A DNA stretch of 64,000 bases from Alopecurus myosuroides (lineage: Eukaryota; Streptophyta; Magnoliopsida; Poales; Poaceae): NCBI GenBank assembly GCA_028641055.1, contig CM054062.1, positions 182,270,458 through 182,334,457 on the forward strand. The letters are read 5' to 3'. Under the pieces are notes generated by a model, which did no database searches, was not told the DNA's origin, and saw nothing but the letters and a program-made list of their open reading frames with translations. Positions 31,024-43,099 of this stretch are shown in pieces. Numbering within the stretch: the first letter of the stretch is position 1; the number at the start of each line of letters is the position of its first letter. The translations under genes were made by a program, and so were the position numbers.

Positions 31024-34000
31024 ATCCATCTAACCTTCTATCCCTTCCACCGTGCAAGCAAACTTTGCACACAGATGGGCAGGGACATTGGCTGAACGAT
31101 TTACATGTTGAATATCAAAAGAAAGGAAACTACAAGGTAACTCTCCTACTTGTTGTAGAATTGGTGCCACGACCGATCGAGAATCGTGACGAGTGTTCCA
31201 GAGTGAAACAACCTCCAGACAATCTGTCTCCAGAACCACGTGACCAAAACCCCTTAGATGTGCAAAGATAACACCTTCACGCATCGCCATAGCTTCAGCA
31301 ATAAATGGATCAGTCACTCCTGGTAATGGTTTACCCCAAGCGCCTAAGAAGGCGTTTGAAGATCTTGCAATGCCCTAGCACCGCTTTTACCGTCGTCACG
31401 GCGAACCGCTGCGTCGGTGTTGATTTTAACGGTGTTTATATCTGGAGGCCGCCATCCGTGCCCCGGCAAGATCATCACTTGCTGTCTCGGAATATCCAAG
31501 AGAGATAGAGCCTCTCTGGTTAGTCTCACTGAAGCCATCGGGTCGATTTTCTCCTGATCATGCGTCCACCGGTTGCGGGAGTGCCAGATCGACCACATTA
31601 CCGTAACAATAATCGGTCTGTCCCGAGCCGTGAACATGTCTCCACAAAGAATATTTTTTTTCCAAGTGGCCGGATGAAGTTTTGGGAGATGAATGTCGAA
31701 TAGGGACTGAACCTCGTCCCAGAACTTCCTTGCATGGGAACAGTGCAGCAGTGCATGTTCCAAGTCTTCATCTCTCGCGAGACACAAGCTGCATCTCGCA
31801 ATTGGTTGGATGTGGCGATTCTTCAGAGTACACTCATCCGGTATGATACCCCTAAGTACCCGCCACCAGAAAACCCTCACTATAGGGACGGCATTAAGCT
31901 TCCAAATGGCATTCCACAACTGTTGTTCGTCTACTCAAGATCCGGTAGCCTGCCCTTCATCTGGAGCATTTCGCTCTTTCTGATTCACTAGAGCTCGGTA
32001 CGCCGATTTCACAGAGTAGTTGCCATTGCTTTCATGTGCCCATGTTAAAAAGTCATTACCTCCGCCTTGACGCAATGGGATATTTAGTATTGCGTCCGCA
32101 TCAGGCCCGCAGAAGTTGTCAGACACCAAATTCCGCTTCCAGGTCCAGTTCTCGGAATCAATCAGTTCACTGACCACCTGTACATGGGCATCTTGAGGTT
32201 TGAAGAGAGGAAGCATCGATGTATTGGACGGAATCCAGCAATCAGTCCAAACATTAATCGATGTGCCGTCCCCCACACGATTTATCAAGCCTGTTTGTAT
32301 CGCCCGTCTCCCCGCCACAATCGCCCTCCAAGTCTTCGAGGCAGATTGAGGTACATTTGCTTGCATAAAGTCCGAGTCCAGGAAATATCTTCCTTTCAAA
32401 ACTCTAGCACACAGGAAAGTCGGATTTGTCAATAGCCTCCAACCATGTTTTCCGAGTAGTGCTAAGTTAAACAAATGCAAGTCGCGGAAGCCCATTCTGC
32501 CTCTGCATTTAGGGGTTGCAAGTTTTTGCCAAGATAACCAGTGAAGGGATCTCTTGTCAACCAGCAGCTCCACCAGAATTTCGCCATAGTAGATGTCAGA
32601 TCCTTGCAAGCCTTTTTGGTCAGTAAGAAACAACTCATACTATACGTGGGTATTGCTTGTATGACAGATTTTAGTAGAGTCTCTCTCTCCGCACACGCAA
32701 ACTGTTTTTCTGACCACCCCTGCATTTTACTTCTTGCTCTCTCCCCAATGTGATCAAAAGTTCCACTAGTGATCTTGCCCACAGCTGTTGGGAGTCCCAA
32801 GTAATGATCACTGAAAGCCTCCACATGGACGTCCAGCAATTGTTTGATCATCTGCCTTGTCTGAATCGGTGTATTTGGACTAAAGAAGATAGCACTTTTC
32901 TCACGATTTACACGTTGTCCAGATGCTTCACCATAGATAAGCAGTATCTCATTAAGCCTAGCAGCACTCTGGGTATTTGCTCCAAGAAAAATAAGATAGT
33001 CATCAGCGAATAGCAAATGGTTTACCCAAGGTGCCCGAAAACTTACTCTTATTCCTCCGTCGATGTGCCCACCATAGAATTTCAGCAGAGATGAAAAACC
33101 TTCAGAGCACAAGAGGAACAGAAAGGGTGACATGGGATCTCCTTGGCGAAGCCCCCTCGTTGGAGTGAAGAAAGGTAGGAGCTCACCATTAACCCGCACT
33201 GAGAATCGTACCGAAGTCACACATTTCAGTATTAATCTCACCCAACCGATGCTAAAGCCTAATTTCCGAAGAATGACCTCTAGGTAGTGCCATTCCACTC
33301 GGTCATAGGCTTTCATCATATCCAAACTGCGCAAGTGTAATTCTTCCCTTTCTTCCGCCTTTTCAAAGTGTGTACACTCTCGAAAGCGACTAGAACATTA
33401 TCAGTTATTAGGCGTCCGGGAACGAAAGCACTTTGTTCTTCACTAATTATCTCCTCCATGAGCGCCCTGAGCCTGTTTGAGATTGCCTTGGATGCTATCT
33501 TGTATAGGACTGGACAAAGTGCAATGGGACGGTACTGAGAAATGGACTGTGGACATCGGACCTTTGGAATAAGAGTGATCGAGGCATCGTTTAGGCTCGG
33601 CGGTAGCTCACCTCCATTCAAAAAACCCAGCACGGCACTCGTGATATTATCTTTTAATAAAAGCCAATGCCACTGGAAAAAACCTGCTGTAAAACCGTCG
33701 ATGCCAGGTGCTTTTGAGGGGGCCATTTGGAACAATGATTTCCGAACTTCCTCTGCTTCAAACGGTTTATCTAGCAGTTCATTCATGTCCGGTGTTACTC
33801 GAGACGGGACATGCCTCAACAGCTCGTCCGTATCAACAGCACCTTGAGTAGAATACAATTGTTGATAGAACGCCTGTACCTCTGTTTTATCTTCATCGCT
33901 AGACGAGCAGACCGATCCGTCCGGCCTCGTAAGACCAGCGATCTTATTGGCACGTTGTCTCTGCTTGGCCTGAGCGTGAAAGTACTTTGTGTTTCGGTCA

Positions 34001-35076
34001 CCTTCGCGTAACCACTGAACGCGCGACCGCTGTCGCATCCACACTTCTTCTTGTCGTAGTGCTTCCCGTAGCTTCCGAATTGTATTTTTCTCCTCATCTG
34101 ATGGCCCTCGACCAACAGATTGTCTACGAAGCTTTTCCAGTTTGGTCTGAAGATGCTGAACTGAACGAGTCAGACTACCAAACTCGCGTGCACCCCACGG
34201 TTCAAGTTCACGTTTCAAGGCAATGAGAGACTCAACCACACCTTCCATTGTCGTGGGGTTTACCTGCCGCTGCCATGTCTCCGTAACCAAACGATCATAA
34301 TCTGAATGTGACTGCCATACATTTTCATAGCGGAACTGACGACAACCACCCTACCTCCTCTCTCCCATCGGCTTGCGAACATCCGCTACCACGTAGCAAT
34401 GGTCTGATTTGACCGAACTGATGTGTCGCACCCGTACATGCTCAAAGCGCTGCCTAAAGGCTTCATTTGCAAATGCACGATCAAGGCGAGCTTTCACATT
34501 GGCATTACCTGACTGCCTATTATCCCAGGTGTACGGCAAACCTGACCAGCCAAGGTCTTGCAGTGCACACTCTTCTGTAACTTCCCGAAACGCCCTCATT
34601 TGCCCCTTCGACCGTGCCACTCGGCTAAAGTGTTCTTTGGCATACAAGGTCTCGTTAAAATCTCCCATACACAGCCACGCATCATGTGGAATTGTATATA
34701 GTGTACGAAGGAAACGCCAGCTTTCATGTCTTCTCTCAGCCCGGGGCGCTCCATAAAAACCAGTAAAACGCCATTTAGAGGCATCTTGACCCACTCTCTG
34801 CACCATAGCATCAATATGGCCAGAACTGGAATTCTTGATCTCAACCAAGTAATCACTAGACCAGAATAGCCCGATACCACCACTTAGGCCATCACTGTCT
34901 ATCGCATAACAACCTGAAAAACCCAGCCAATTTTTCAGAGCTTCAAGGCGTCTGGCCCTAATCCTTGTCTCCATCACAAAGAGAAGGCCGAGCCCTTCAT
35001 GCTTCACAATATTGCGAAGCTCCCTAACTGCCTCGAGGTTCCCAAGCCCCCGGCAGTTACTGCTTATGCAACTCAT
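31024..35076 (-). pseudogene. LINE 1 ORF2: endonuclease, reverse transcriptase, RNase H, broken
   Basis: ORF2 starts at ATG 35076. The endonuclease has FVMETR, WLCMGDFNETL and KSDHCYVV. A nonsense TAG at 34353-34351 follows. RT has SEEQSAFVPGRLITDN, GLRQGDPMSPFLF and the catalytic LLFADDYLIF (near 33000). There is a small deletion frameshift near 33327 and another near 32565. The zinc-binding region (CSLCLARDEDLEHALLHC) and the RNase H (VKINTDAAV, VVLETDCLEVV) follow, with a TGA at 31937-31935 and a frameshift near 31350. The product would nick DNA and prime reverse transcription at the target. Confidence 0.88.
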
Positions 35077-36227
35077 TGATCCCAGCAGTGCTGCTCAGCA
35101 GCCACTGCCAAATTGTCTGAGTTTTTAGGTGTTTCTTTCTTCTTCTTTGGGACATGAACTGTCCCATTCTCCTTCCCTTCATCCTCCTTGCTAACCTTGC
35201 TTGCTTCATCATGAGTCAGATCACCCTTCATTCCGGTTTCTCCATGAGTAAGTAGCAGGGGTTTAACCACTTCCTTATACAACTGTTTCGGCGGAGTCGC
35301 CTTCCTCTTGTTTCTCTGTTTTACTGGGGACGTTACCTCAGCATTGAGGTCAGACGCTGAATATGCAGATGGTGCATCCTTTTTGCTGTTCTGCGAGGAT
35401 TAATGTTCCCTCGTAGAGCTGTCATTAGAAGCGGTCTTTTTCCTATCATCAGGTGCACGGAGACTGGTTTTATAAGGAAGCCCACCATTCTCATCACGTG
35501 CACCCGGTGATGGACAGAGAAGATCAGAGTGACCTAGACGGCCACATGAAAAGAAAAAATTTGGCACATGTTCATACTGAACCTCGTAGTAATCCACTTT
35601 CTTCCTCGCTTTTGAATCAATAGTAATCCATCTCCTCACAGGCTTCGAGACATCGATGGTAACCCGAGCTCTAAGGTACCCTCCCATCGGATCAAACTGT
35701 GCCACAGTAACATGTTTGTCTATTTGTCTAGCCACCTCCTTGCCCCATTTAGCATTCCTCAGATTGAAGGGCAGGTTAAGAACCCTAGCCCATAGATGGA
35801 TCTTGTCAAACTTCAACTCTGAGGGCTGCATCCAGTCCACAAACTCCTCCAGAATGACTGCATGCCGACTGACGTGCCATGGAGCTCCCTCCCAGATGTG
35901 ATCACGATCATGTTTGTTTTCGAACTCCGCCACGAACATGTTCTCTCTAACCGTGCGGAAAATCAGACCTCGTGGGTTTCCCCATGCTGGCCTCAAGGCA
36001 CTTGCAATAGTCTGTATGTGGAACGTGTTCCTGAACAAGATCTTGCCTACAAGAGCCCACTTTGGTGCCGCCTCTTCCTCAAGATCATTGATGACCAGGG
36101 GCGTGGCCTCCTCCTCTGTGAGATCTAACTTGCTCATCGCTTCCTCCAGATGTGATCGAGAAATTTTTGGTGCAGCCGATGAGCCCTCCTTCTCCTTCCC
36201 CTTCGCTGGACCAGCCGCCGAAGCCAT
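35073..36227 (-). pseudogene. LINE 1 ORF1 (DUF4283 RNA-binding-type protein with zinc knuckle), one nonsense
   Basis: The ATG at 36227 opens MASAAGPAKGKEKEG. Residues around 60-200 form the DUF4283 domain common in plant L1 ORF1 proteins (LVGKILFRNTFHIQTIASAL, IWEGAPWHVSRHAVIL). A knuckle with CGRLGHSDLLCP lies near 245-256. A TAA at 35402-35400 interrupts the frame, which then stays open to TGA at 35075-35073 and overlaps the ORF2 start as ATGA. It is expected to bind the element RNA. Apart from the nonsense codon, the 384-codon frame is intact. Confidence 0.85.
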
Positions 36228-36390
36228 CCCGCCCACCCGTGCGCCCCGCCGGCGGAGATCGGACGTGCGCCGCCTTTTCTCCTCGAAACCCTAGTCGCCT
36301 CTCAGGTTCCTAGGTTTTCGGAGATATTGCTTCTTTCTACAGTAGGTTATATCCACGTAGGCATTATTGACGTACCAACGGAGAGAGTAC

Positions 36391-37699
36391 TTGGGCACCG
36401 TAAAAAGGAACAATGTCATGGGAAACCATTGAAGGCAGGTATGCTGTAGCCATCGGATCGTGGAGATCTCTATTTCCAATTAGCGATGCGGTTATACTCA
36501 TAGGCTCCCGGCTAGCTTAGTCCACTATGGATATCCTCTTGGCTTTTGGTCAGTATAATAGCAATAATTAGGTAATATGCTACTCGGTTCCGATCGGAAA
36601 TGGGTTGACAAAACGCGGATGTATCTCACTAAAAATGTCTAGATACATCACTATTTAGACAAATCTGTGAAAAACATTTTCAATTGGAGAACTTATTTAA
36701 AAAAACAAGTTTACTCAGGTGATCATTTATCATGAACGACTTTTAATGCGGCAACCACTAAATATTGAACATGTCATCCTTTTAGGAATGAAAAATGTAA
36801 GTAAATTATCCAAGCTTTTTTTTTGGAATAAGAGAACTCACGCTCTCTGATTTCTATTACTAGAAACCACATGTTTGTTTCACTACCCAAAAAAAAACTA
36901 GAAGTAAATTGTCTAAGTAGCGACTCACTTTTTTGGGGAGATCAACCACATTTATATTTCATTAATCAGACATCAATTTACAATAACCAACACATATCAA
37001 ACCAGGATAAAATTATGATCTCAAATTTGCAAATAAAAATTTAGAAGATCAAGAAATATAAAATGATACCTAGAGTTTTCTGTAACCACAGTAGCGAGCG
37101 GCCGCCGCCTAACTCCGACACCGCTGAGACGAACACCCAAAAAAACGCCGAGTCTCCAACATTGCAAATTCGAGAAAGCACCATCGCCAACGAGATTTTG
37201 TGAGTCGACGAACAGCCCCGCTGCACACATCAAGAGACATGTCACCGTGGCACGTCGACCGGGGGACGTCCCCGTGCTGTTTTGGAGCAAGATCTGTCTC
37301 CTCCCATCGACGAAGTGAGAGAGTAACGATAGATCCACCACCTCTAGGCCAGCATCCTCGCTCCAGAAAAAACCGCCTCACCCTGGCCACCAGCGCGATT
37401 ATGAATAAGCACGGACGCCAGCGTCACATGTAGAAATTGATCTCGTCAGACTTGAACAACGGCTCCCACCACTCCAACGGTGCACCGCAACAGACAGATC
37501 CAAACCCTAACTACTAGAGCAAAACGGAAGGATGAGGTCACTTCTCCCTCTTGTCGTCGGTTATTCTTATCATTTCCACTTAAAAATATGCTACATATGT
37601 TGTGTGTGAAAAAAATAACCAAGTTACTATCTCGTTGCTGTAAATGTGTCCCGATTCGTTAGCCGTCTCATACATATGAAGTGCAATTGCTTGAAACTG
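36391..37699. other. Intergenic sequence with MITE remnants
   Basis: 36590-36690 carries a Stowaway interior remnant (tgtctagatacatcac, tttagacaaatctgtgaaa). A small poly(T) retro-insertion lies at 36799-36917. 37.05-37.55 kb is moderately GC-rich and open in short frames but shows no recognisable protein. No gene is supported. Confidence 0.45.
36799..36917 (-). mobile_element. Short poly(T)-tailed retro-insertion (87 bp) with 16-bp target duplication
   Basis: AAGTAAATTATCCAAG (36799-36814) and AAGTAAATTGTCTAAG (36902-36917) flank an 87-bp insert beginning with a run of nine T after one C. Read on the minus strand, the insert ends in poly(A). It is SINE-sized or a LINE stub; the body is not recognised. 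Confidence 0.5.
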
Positions 37700-37707
37700 G
37701 TTAACTT

Positions 37708-38606
37708 CAGGGCCGGTCTTGTGATTTTAGGGGCCCGGGGCGAAACTAGAATCCGGGGCCCTAAAGGCATCAAAATATTAATTTATATATGGATATATAG
37801 AGTATTATTGATAAACAACTAGCATGTGTTTAAAGTAATTTTGTAAAATGCGCACAAAATTTATATTAATATATACATATTGTTTTATATTTTCTTCTAA
37901 CATTACAAGATCCAAAGAAGAGATCATCATATACCAATACAAATCATATTAATGATCCTATCGATAATGCATAGAACTACGTGGTATAAGCCCCAACCAC
38001 TCGGTCAGTTGGAGCGTCGCCTCTAGAGGCGGCAGCTGAGGGCCAATGGCAATGATACATAGTTTGTGGCTCATATCTTTGAATGGTCCAAATTTTCAGT
38101 GTATAACGCACATACAACAGAAAATTAGATTAGTACCTTGACATGAGCCTAGGTGTATGTCAACGATCAGAAAAATCAAAGTATAATAGAAAAGGAAAAT
38201 GAGTTGATTATTTCGGGTGGAAGAAAAGTAACGAGTAGATCGGTATTCTATTCTAGCCGTAGCCTATACTACCGGCCCCATCCAACTTTTGTTTAATCAA
38301 CCGGATCCCACTTAATTAATATAGAATTTACCAAAAGAAATCAGTCCAAGCAAACGAAAAAAAAAGCCCAGTTAACAGAAGGAGCAAGGCCCAAGTTATA
38401 GTCTGGACGCACGCAGCTTAACGGTTCGCTTTCTTTTCCTCTACCTGCATCGAACTCCTGGAATCCCGGCCAGAGCTTCAATAGCGTCGCTGCCAGGTTA
38501 GATTTCCGCTCGCCACGTATGCCTTAACTACAGAATTTGGGGCCCTTAATTTCGGGGGCCCGGGACGGCCGCACCCCCTGCCCCCCCCCCCTCAGGGCCG
38601 GGCCTG
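37708..38606. mobile_element. hAT-type non-autonomous transposon with 8-bp target duplication
   Basis: The left end is CAGGGCCGGTCTTG and the right end in reverse is CAGGCCCGGCCCTG. GTTAACTT lies directly outside both (37700-37707 and 38607-38614), a perfect 8-bp duplication, which is the hAT hallmark. Subterminal ggggcccggg words occur at both ends. The 899-bp interior is AT-rich with no transposase. Confidence 0.88.
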
Positions 38607-38614
38607 GTTAACTT

Positions 38615-39120
38615 ATAAAAATGGGAGAATAATAAGGAGCCAACTTTGCAAAGTCCTCGGAAGATTCCGTGGAGATGTCTCGTATAATTAACTTGTAGTT
38701 TTTTTTTAAAGAAAGGACAATCGGAGAAAGGATAGTTTCAAGTTTGAACCACCTTAGTATATATCCCAAAGTTTGACCTGAATCCATTCTTTAGGTAGGA
38801 CCCAATCATGTATTGCAAGCCACAAATATCCTTTGAGAGCCGTTCACGTTGGGCCAAGTCAGTTGATATGTCCAATGCTAGATATGAGAAAGAAAATGAA
38901 AATGCTAAATAAAAAAAACTCGCCGCACACCGTCAAATGCCGGCCGGGCTGCACGAACATCACTGCCCTGCAAGCCTGTTTTACGAGGTTCCTTCTTTAC
39001 TTTAGGTATAAAATGGAACTAGGCCTGAAGAGAAGCACGTTGCCATTTCGCCGTCCGTTTTAAAGCATGCTGGATCGATGAGTGAAAGACAATGAACTTT
39101 GGGACCGCTCGCCGTTGGTG
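38615..39120. other. Intergenic sequence with no recognised feature
   Basis: AT-rich DNA with short frames only; nothing supportable. Confidence 0.4.
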
Positions 39121-39129
39121 GTACCGCAG

Positions 39130-40565
39130 GCACCGAGCGGGCGTGTTCACTTCTGAAAGGGAAAAACCTGCCGGAAGAGTCGAATTTCCGGCGCTTTTGG
39201 TTCGGCCGCGAGGCAAAAGCGCGCGGTATCTTTGCGGGAAATTGTCGTGGTCGCGGGCGGACGCGGAAATTCCACCTGGGCATGCGTGTACCTGGCTTAT
39301 CCGACGACCAGAAGCTTTCCAAGATCCGTGTAGTACCGCTTTGCAGAAACATCCTTTACATGTACACCTTCTCACCTTATAGACAACGAAGTGCACATGC
39401 TCATCTTGCTTTCCTGTCCCGTGTCCGTCTCTCTCTCCCAGGTCCTCTTCTCCTTGCCCCTGCCCACCATCTCTCTGTCCCAACTACGGACGACTAATTC
39501 GCCAAGAGATCTTCGGCCGCACGAGTGCCGGATCTGCGGTCCCTCGCCGAAATCACAACAACCACCGTGAGCAAAGGCAGCGCCGACGCGCACCGGACTG
39601 GAGTTCGACACTGCCGGTAATGGATCTGGCCCTGGCTCGGCGCTATTCTTGGCCCCGACGCGTTCCAGCATGAATGGTTCGAGGTGGCATGTGAGGAGGT
39701 CCATGGTCGCCGGCAGGAGAGGAAGCTAGCCTTGATCCGTGGCCATGCGAGCGGCAATTTCTTCAGATTTCTTCCATTGGTCTTGTCCCATCGGTGGGCA
39801 TGCCGGGAACACTTTTTCCATTGATCTTGTCCCTTCCGATTCTCCAAAGCTTTTTTTTTCCCAGATTTGTACAGTGGGGAAACATATAAAATAATATTGT
39901 TCCAGATTGTCATGTACTACAAATTTGTTCCGAATTTTTTCCAATGATTTTTTCTCCATGATTTTTCCAGATCTGTTTCTTATTTATTTCCAAAATTGAA
40001 AAATAATGTTACTTTTTGCCTGTACTTACGGTTCATTTTCATGGACGCATTGATGATAAATTTTTTTCGAGTGATTTGTTGTTTATATCTATTTTCTGAG
40101 ATAACTGTCTTCCTCTATGTTTCATTTCTAGTAGGAAGAAAGAAAAAATCGGAGAGAGAGGTCAAACAGATTATGCCCCAGATTTTGTCAAAAAATATGG
40201 ATTTCAGTGCGGATTGTTTTCTAAACAAATTGATAAAAAATATTCCAGAGCTGAAGTTATGTGATATGGAAGAACGAGAGGTATGTAATGTAAAAAATGA
40301 TGGTCTTCCAGCCACGAAATAGATATGGGAAAGGGTGTTTTCTGCAATGTGCAACAGGTGTTTGCCCAAATCTCAAAGCATGCATGAAGGTTTCAGGATA
40401 GGCCGGGGATGCGTGTGCCCAGGCGGGATTGCTTTTCCGGTCGCGGGCCTCCCCCGTAGCCAGCCGAAATCGAGTGATAAAGATGCGGAGGAGGAAAATA
40501 CACACCAAGGGAACACCACTGCACAACCACGGACCGATATTTGACGTGAACAGCCGACCGATGTC
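39130..40565. mobile_element. Possible element with long imperfect terminal inverted repeats
   Basis: About 60 bp near 39243-39305 (cacctgggcatgcgtgt and flanks) recur inverted near 40385-40446 (gcgtgtgcccaggcggg). Outer words gtgttcacttc (39148) and gacgtgaacagc (40542, inverted) also pair. About 1.1 kb of AT-rich sequence lies between them. This resembles a Mutator-like non-autonomous element, but I could not find a target duplication and the edges are approximate. Confidence 0.35.
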
Positions 40566-41050
40566 AATTCTGCGAGGGGTTACAAACAGCTGCCATATCA
40601 ACCTCTAATCACCATTTGATTGAAAGAAACTGGGAGTGATTGGTGCTTTTGCTGTCTGGCCGAGTGCTGAATTCTTCGACCCAGCTTAATTAGCCTGCCT
40701 GGTTTTTTTTGGGGGTGGGGTAGTAGGGAAGCCTACCTGTTTCCAAAGTCAAAGTAATCAAATTAACAGATCAATATGTACGTATATAAATGAACCACTC
40801 GTACTACTGCTTGTTTTTTAATCAATAAGGGAGAAGGAAAAGAAGTCAGGTTCTGTCCAACGCATCGTTCCGTGAATATTCCACAGTAGAACGGGGCGAC
40901 AAGTGATTAGGATTAGGACAAGTAATTCTGGGCACAGCTGCGCGGTAAGAAGTGAAACACGGGCGGCGTCGCCCGCAAACCGCCTCCTCACGGCTCTCTC
41001 TCCCCGTCCCCGCCACCGCCAGTGTACCCCGCGGCCGCGCGCGTGGAGCC
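40566..41050. promoter_or_regulatory. Upstream region of the NAC gene
   Basis: The AT-rich part to about 40900 is followed by a C/G-rich proximal stretch leading to the TATA box. No individual transcription factor site can be asserted from sequence alone. Confidence 0.4.
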
Positions 41051-41051
41051 T

Positions 41052-41058
41052 TATATAA
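41052..41058 (+). promoter_or_regulatory. TATA box of the NAC gene
   Basis: TATATAA in ccttatataagccgc lies 91 bp before the start codon in a GC-rich setting. This puts the transcript start near 41085 and gives a leader of about 65 nt. Confidence 0.7.
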
Positions 41059-41148
41059 GCCGCACCCTCGGTTCCTCCCCCCCAGTCCATCCTCTTGTGT
41101 TCCCAGACCCCGCGTACTAGCTAGTTTGAGGCGGCGGTGTGTGCAGAG

Positions 41149-42380
41149 ATGTCTGAGGTGTCGGTCATAAACCAGGCGGAGGTGGAGGACGCGGCGGCAG
41201 CGCTGGACCTGCCGCCGGGGTTCCGGTTCCACCCCACCGACGAGGAGATCATAACGCACTACCTCGCCCCGAAGGCACTCGACCACCGCTTCTGCTCCGG
41301 CGTCATCGGCGAGGTCGACCTCAACAAGTGCGAGCCATGGTACCTCCCAGGTACATATAATCGAGCTCTTCTTCGTTCTCGATCCGGACCGGACGGCCGG
41401 CCGGCCGACCGTGAGAATCTTTCCTTACGCAGCTGCGTTTTTGTTCGATTTGTCAGGCAAGGCGAAGATGGGGGAGAAGGAGTGGTACTTCTTCTGCCAC
41501 AAGGACCGCAAGTACCCGACTGGGAACCGCACGAACCGCGCCACGGCGACCGGGTACTGGAAGGCCACCGGCAAGGACAAGGAGATCTTCCGCGGGAGGG
41601 GCATCCTCGTGGGCATGAAGAAGACGCTCGTCTTCTACCGCGGCCGCGCCCCCCGCGGCGAGAAGACCGGCTGGGTCATGCACGAGTTCCGCCTCGAGGG
41701 CAGGCTCCCCCACCCGCTCCCGCGCTCCGCCAAGGTTCGCCGGCCTTTAATCCTGCTGCACGTTTTTCCAGTTAATTCGCCACTTTAATTCTGGGTCCGT
41801 TCATGAGGTGGTAAGTAAATCGTAGTCCTTACGCGTGCAGGACGAGTGGGCTGTGTCCAAGGTGTTCAACAAGGAGCTCACGGCGGCGACGAACGGGGCA
41901 ATGGCGCTGGCGCCTGCGGCGGAGGAGGGGATCGAGCGGGTCAGCTCGTTCGGCTTCATCAGCGACTTCCTCGACTCCGGGGAGCTGCCGCCCCTCATGG
42001 ACCCTCCCTTCGGCGCGGACGTGGACGAGGTGATCGATTTCAAGGGCCCCGCCTACGACGCCGGCGCCCATTCCGAGCTCCAGGTGAAAAGGGAAGAGCC
42101 CAGGCCGCTGCAGCCACCGCACATGATGTACTCTAGCCCCTACTTCTCGCTGCCGACGGCGAGCTCCGGCGACCAGTCGCCGGCCATCCGGAGGTACTGC
42201 AAGGCGGAGCAGGTGTCCGGGCAGACGTCGGCGCTGAGCCCGTCCCGCGACACCGGGCTGAGCACGGACCCGAACGCGGAGATCTCGTCAGCGGCGACGG
42301 CGTCGTCTGAGCATCAGGAGTTCCTGGACCACCTCGACGAGTACCCCGCCCTCAACCTCGCCGACATCTGGAAGTACTGA
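41149..42380 (+). CDS. NAC-domain transcription factor (NAM/CUC-like group), three exons
   Basis: Exons are 41149-41350, 41457-41734 and 41841-42380, with GT-AG introns of 106 and 106 bp and a protein of 339 residues. The ATG at 41149 fits the family, with MSEVSVINQ leading into the domain. All five NAC subdomains are present: A with [13 protein letters not shown] (from about residue 22), C with [17 protein letters not shown] and [15 protein letters not shown] with [20 protein letters not shown] then WVMHEFRL, and E with [11 protein letters not shown]. The two introns split the domain at the usual NAC places. The C-terminal half is Ser/Pro/acidic and ends [10 protein letters not shown], a likely activation region. 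It is a nuclear, plant-specific DNA-binding regulator. It resembles the CUC/NAM/ANAC100 type by its [12 protein letters not shown] stretch. I do not see the miR164 target words found in many of that group. It is intact and the only confident host gene here. Confidence 0.93.
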
Positions 42381-42610
42381 AGGCGCGCGGCTGCGTGACG
42401 ACACCTACCAGCCCGGTTCTCGCGCCCCGGCCGTTGATTAATTACTTAATTTGATTACTTAACTTTGTGTGTGATGCTCATGTTAGCGGGGAGTGCTGAT
42501 GCATCCTCATCCTCATCTTCTTTTCCTTTCCGGAGGGACTCTCGGGTCGGATCAGATTAGCATCCGTCCAGGTCCAGACCTCCAGGGATTAGCTAGCTAG
42601 GCCTCCTTAA
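42381..42610 (+). other. 3' untranslated region of the NAC gene (extent uncertain)
   Basis: AT-rich sequence follows the TGA. A clean polyadenylation signal is not obvious. Words of a Helitron-like 5' terminus begin at 42611, so the native transcript probably ends before that. Confidence 0.4.
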
Positions 42611-42699
42611 TCTTTACTATTAAGGTTGCTGTGGTGGTATGGTGTCACACTTCACTAAAATTACAGGAAGAATGCCACCGCGCTATTTTTTTTTCTTGC

Positions 42700-42797
42700 A
42701 TGCAGCCTATCTTGTTAAGTTTGTTAGATTTGTTAGCTACATGCATGGAGCCTTATCTTGTAAATTTTATTAGATTTGTTAGCTACATGCATGCAAC
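42700..42797. repeat. 46-bp tandem duplication, two copies
   Basis: The word agatttgttagctacatgca occurs twice, 46 bp apart, with similar flanks (atcttgt-aa-ttt-tta). It is adjacent to the proposed Helitron 5' end. Confidence 0.55.
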
Positions 42798-43099
42798 ATT
42801 ATCTTTACAATTAAATCTTTACTATTAAATGAGAGTTAGATGTGCCATCCTTCGCACGTTTGAGCCATCGATGGAAATAACCAACAAATCGTCCTAATTT
42901 CAAGGTCATAATCACGGGTTGTTTGTTAAGAATCAATCAGGGGTGTTTTATCTGGAAACGCAATCATGTGTTATTAGGAAAGCGATCGCTGCAACAAATA
43001 GTCCCGATTTATGGGGCTAATCATGATTTGATTTTACCGAATCAATCAGGGACGTTTTGTTTCTGAAAGCAAGTTATTTTTTCATTGTGCCAGAGAGAA

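Larger units (their letters stand above)
30932..36376 (-). mobile_element. L1-type LINE 1, near full length, with 14-bp target duplication
   Basis: In minus-strand order it has a 5' untranslated region (36376-36228), ORF1, ORF2 (endonuclease, reverse transcriptase, zinc-binding region, RNase H), a short 3' tail and poly(A) seen as eight T at 30932-30939. AACGGAGAGAGTAC flanks both ends (30918-30931 and 36377-36390). ORF1 has one stop; ORF2 has several stops and frameshifts, so the copy is inactive but fairly young. Confidence 0.9.

Noticed and set aside
39996..40322. 108-codon plus-strand frame in AT-rich DNA
   Set aside because: Lys/Phe/Ile-rich chance frame inside the possible TIR element.
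42611..42640. Alternative Helitron 5' end
   Set aside because: TCTTTACTATTAAGG fits a start, but the word at 42816 is longer and has the typical downstream context. Kept only as an alternative.
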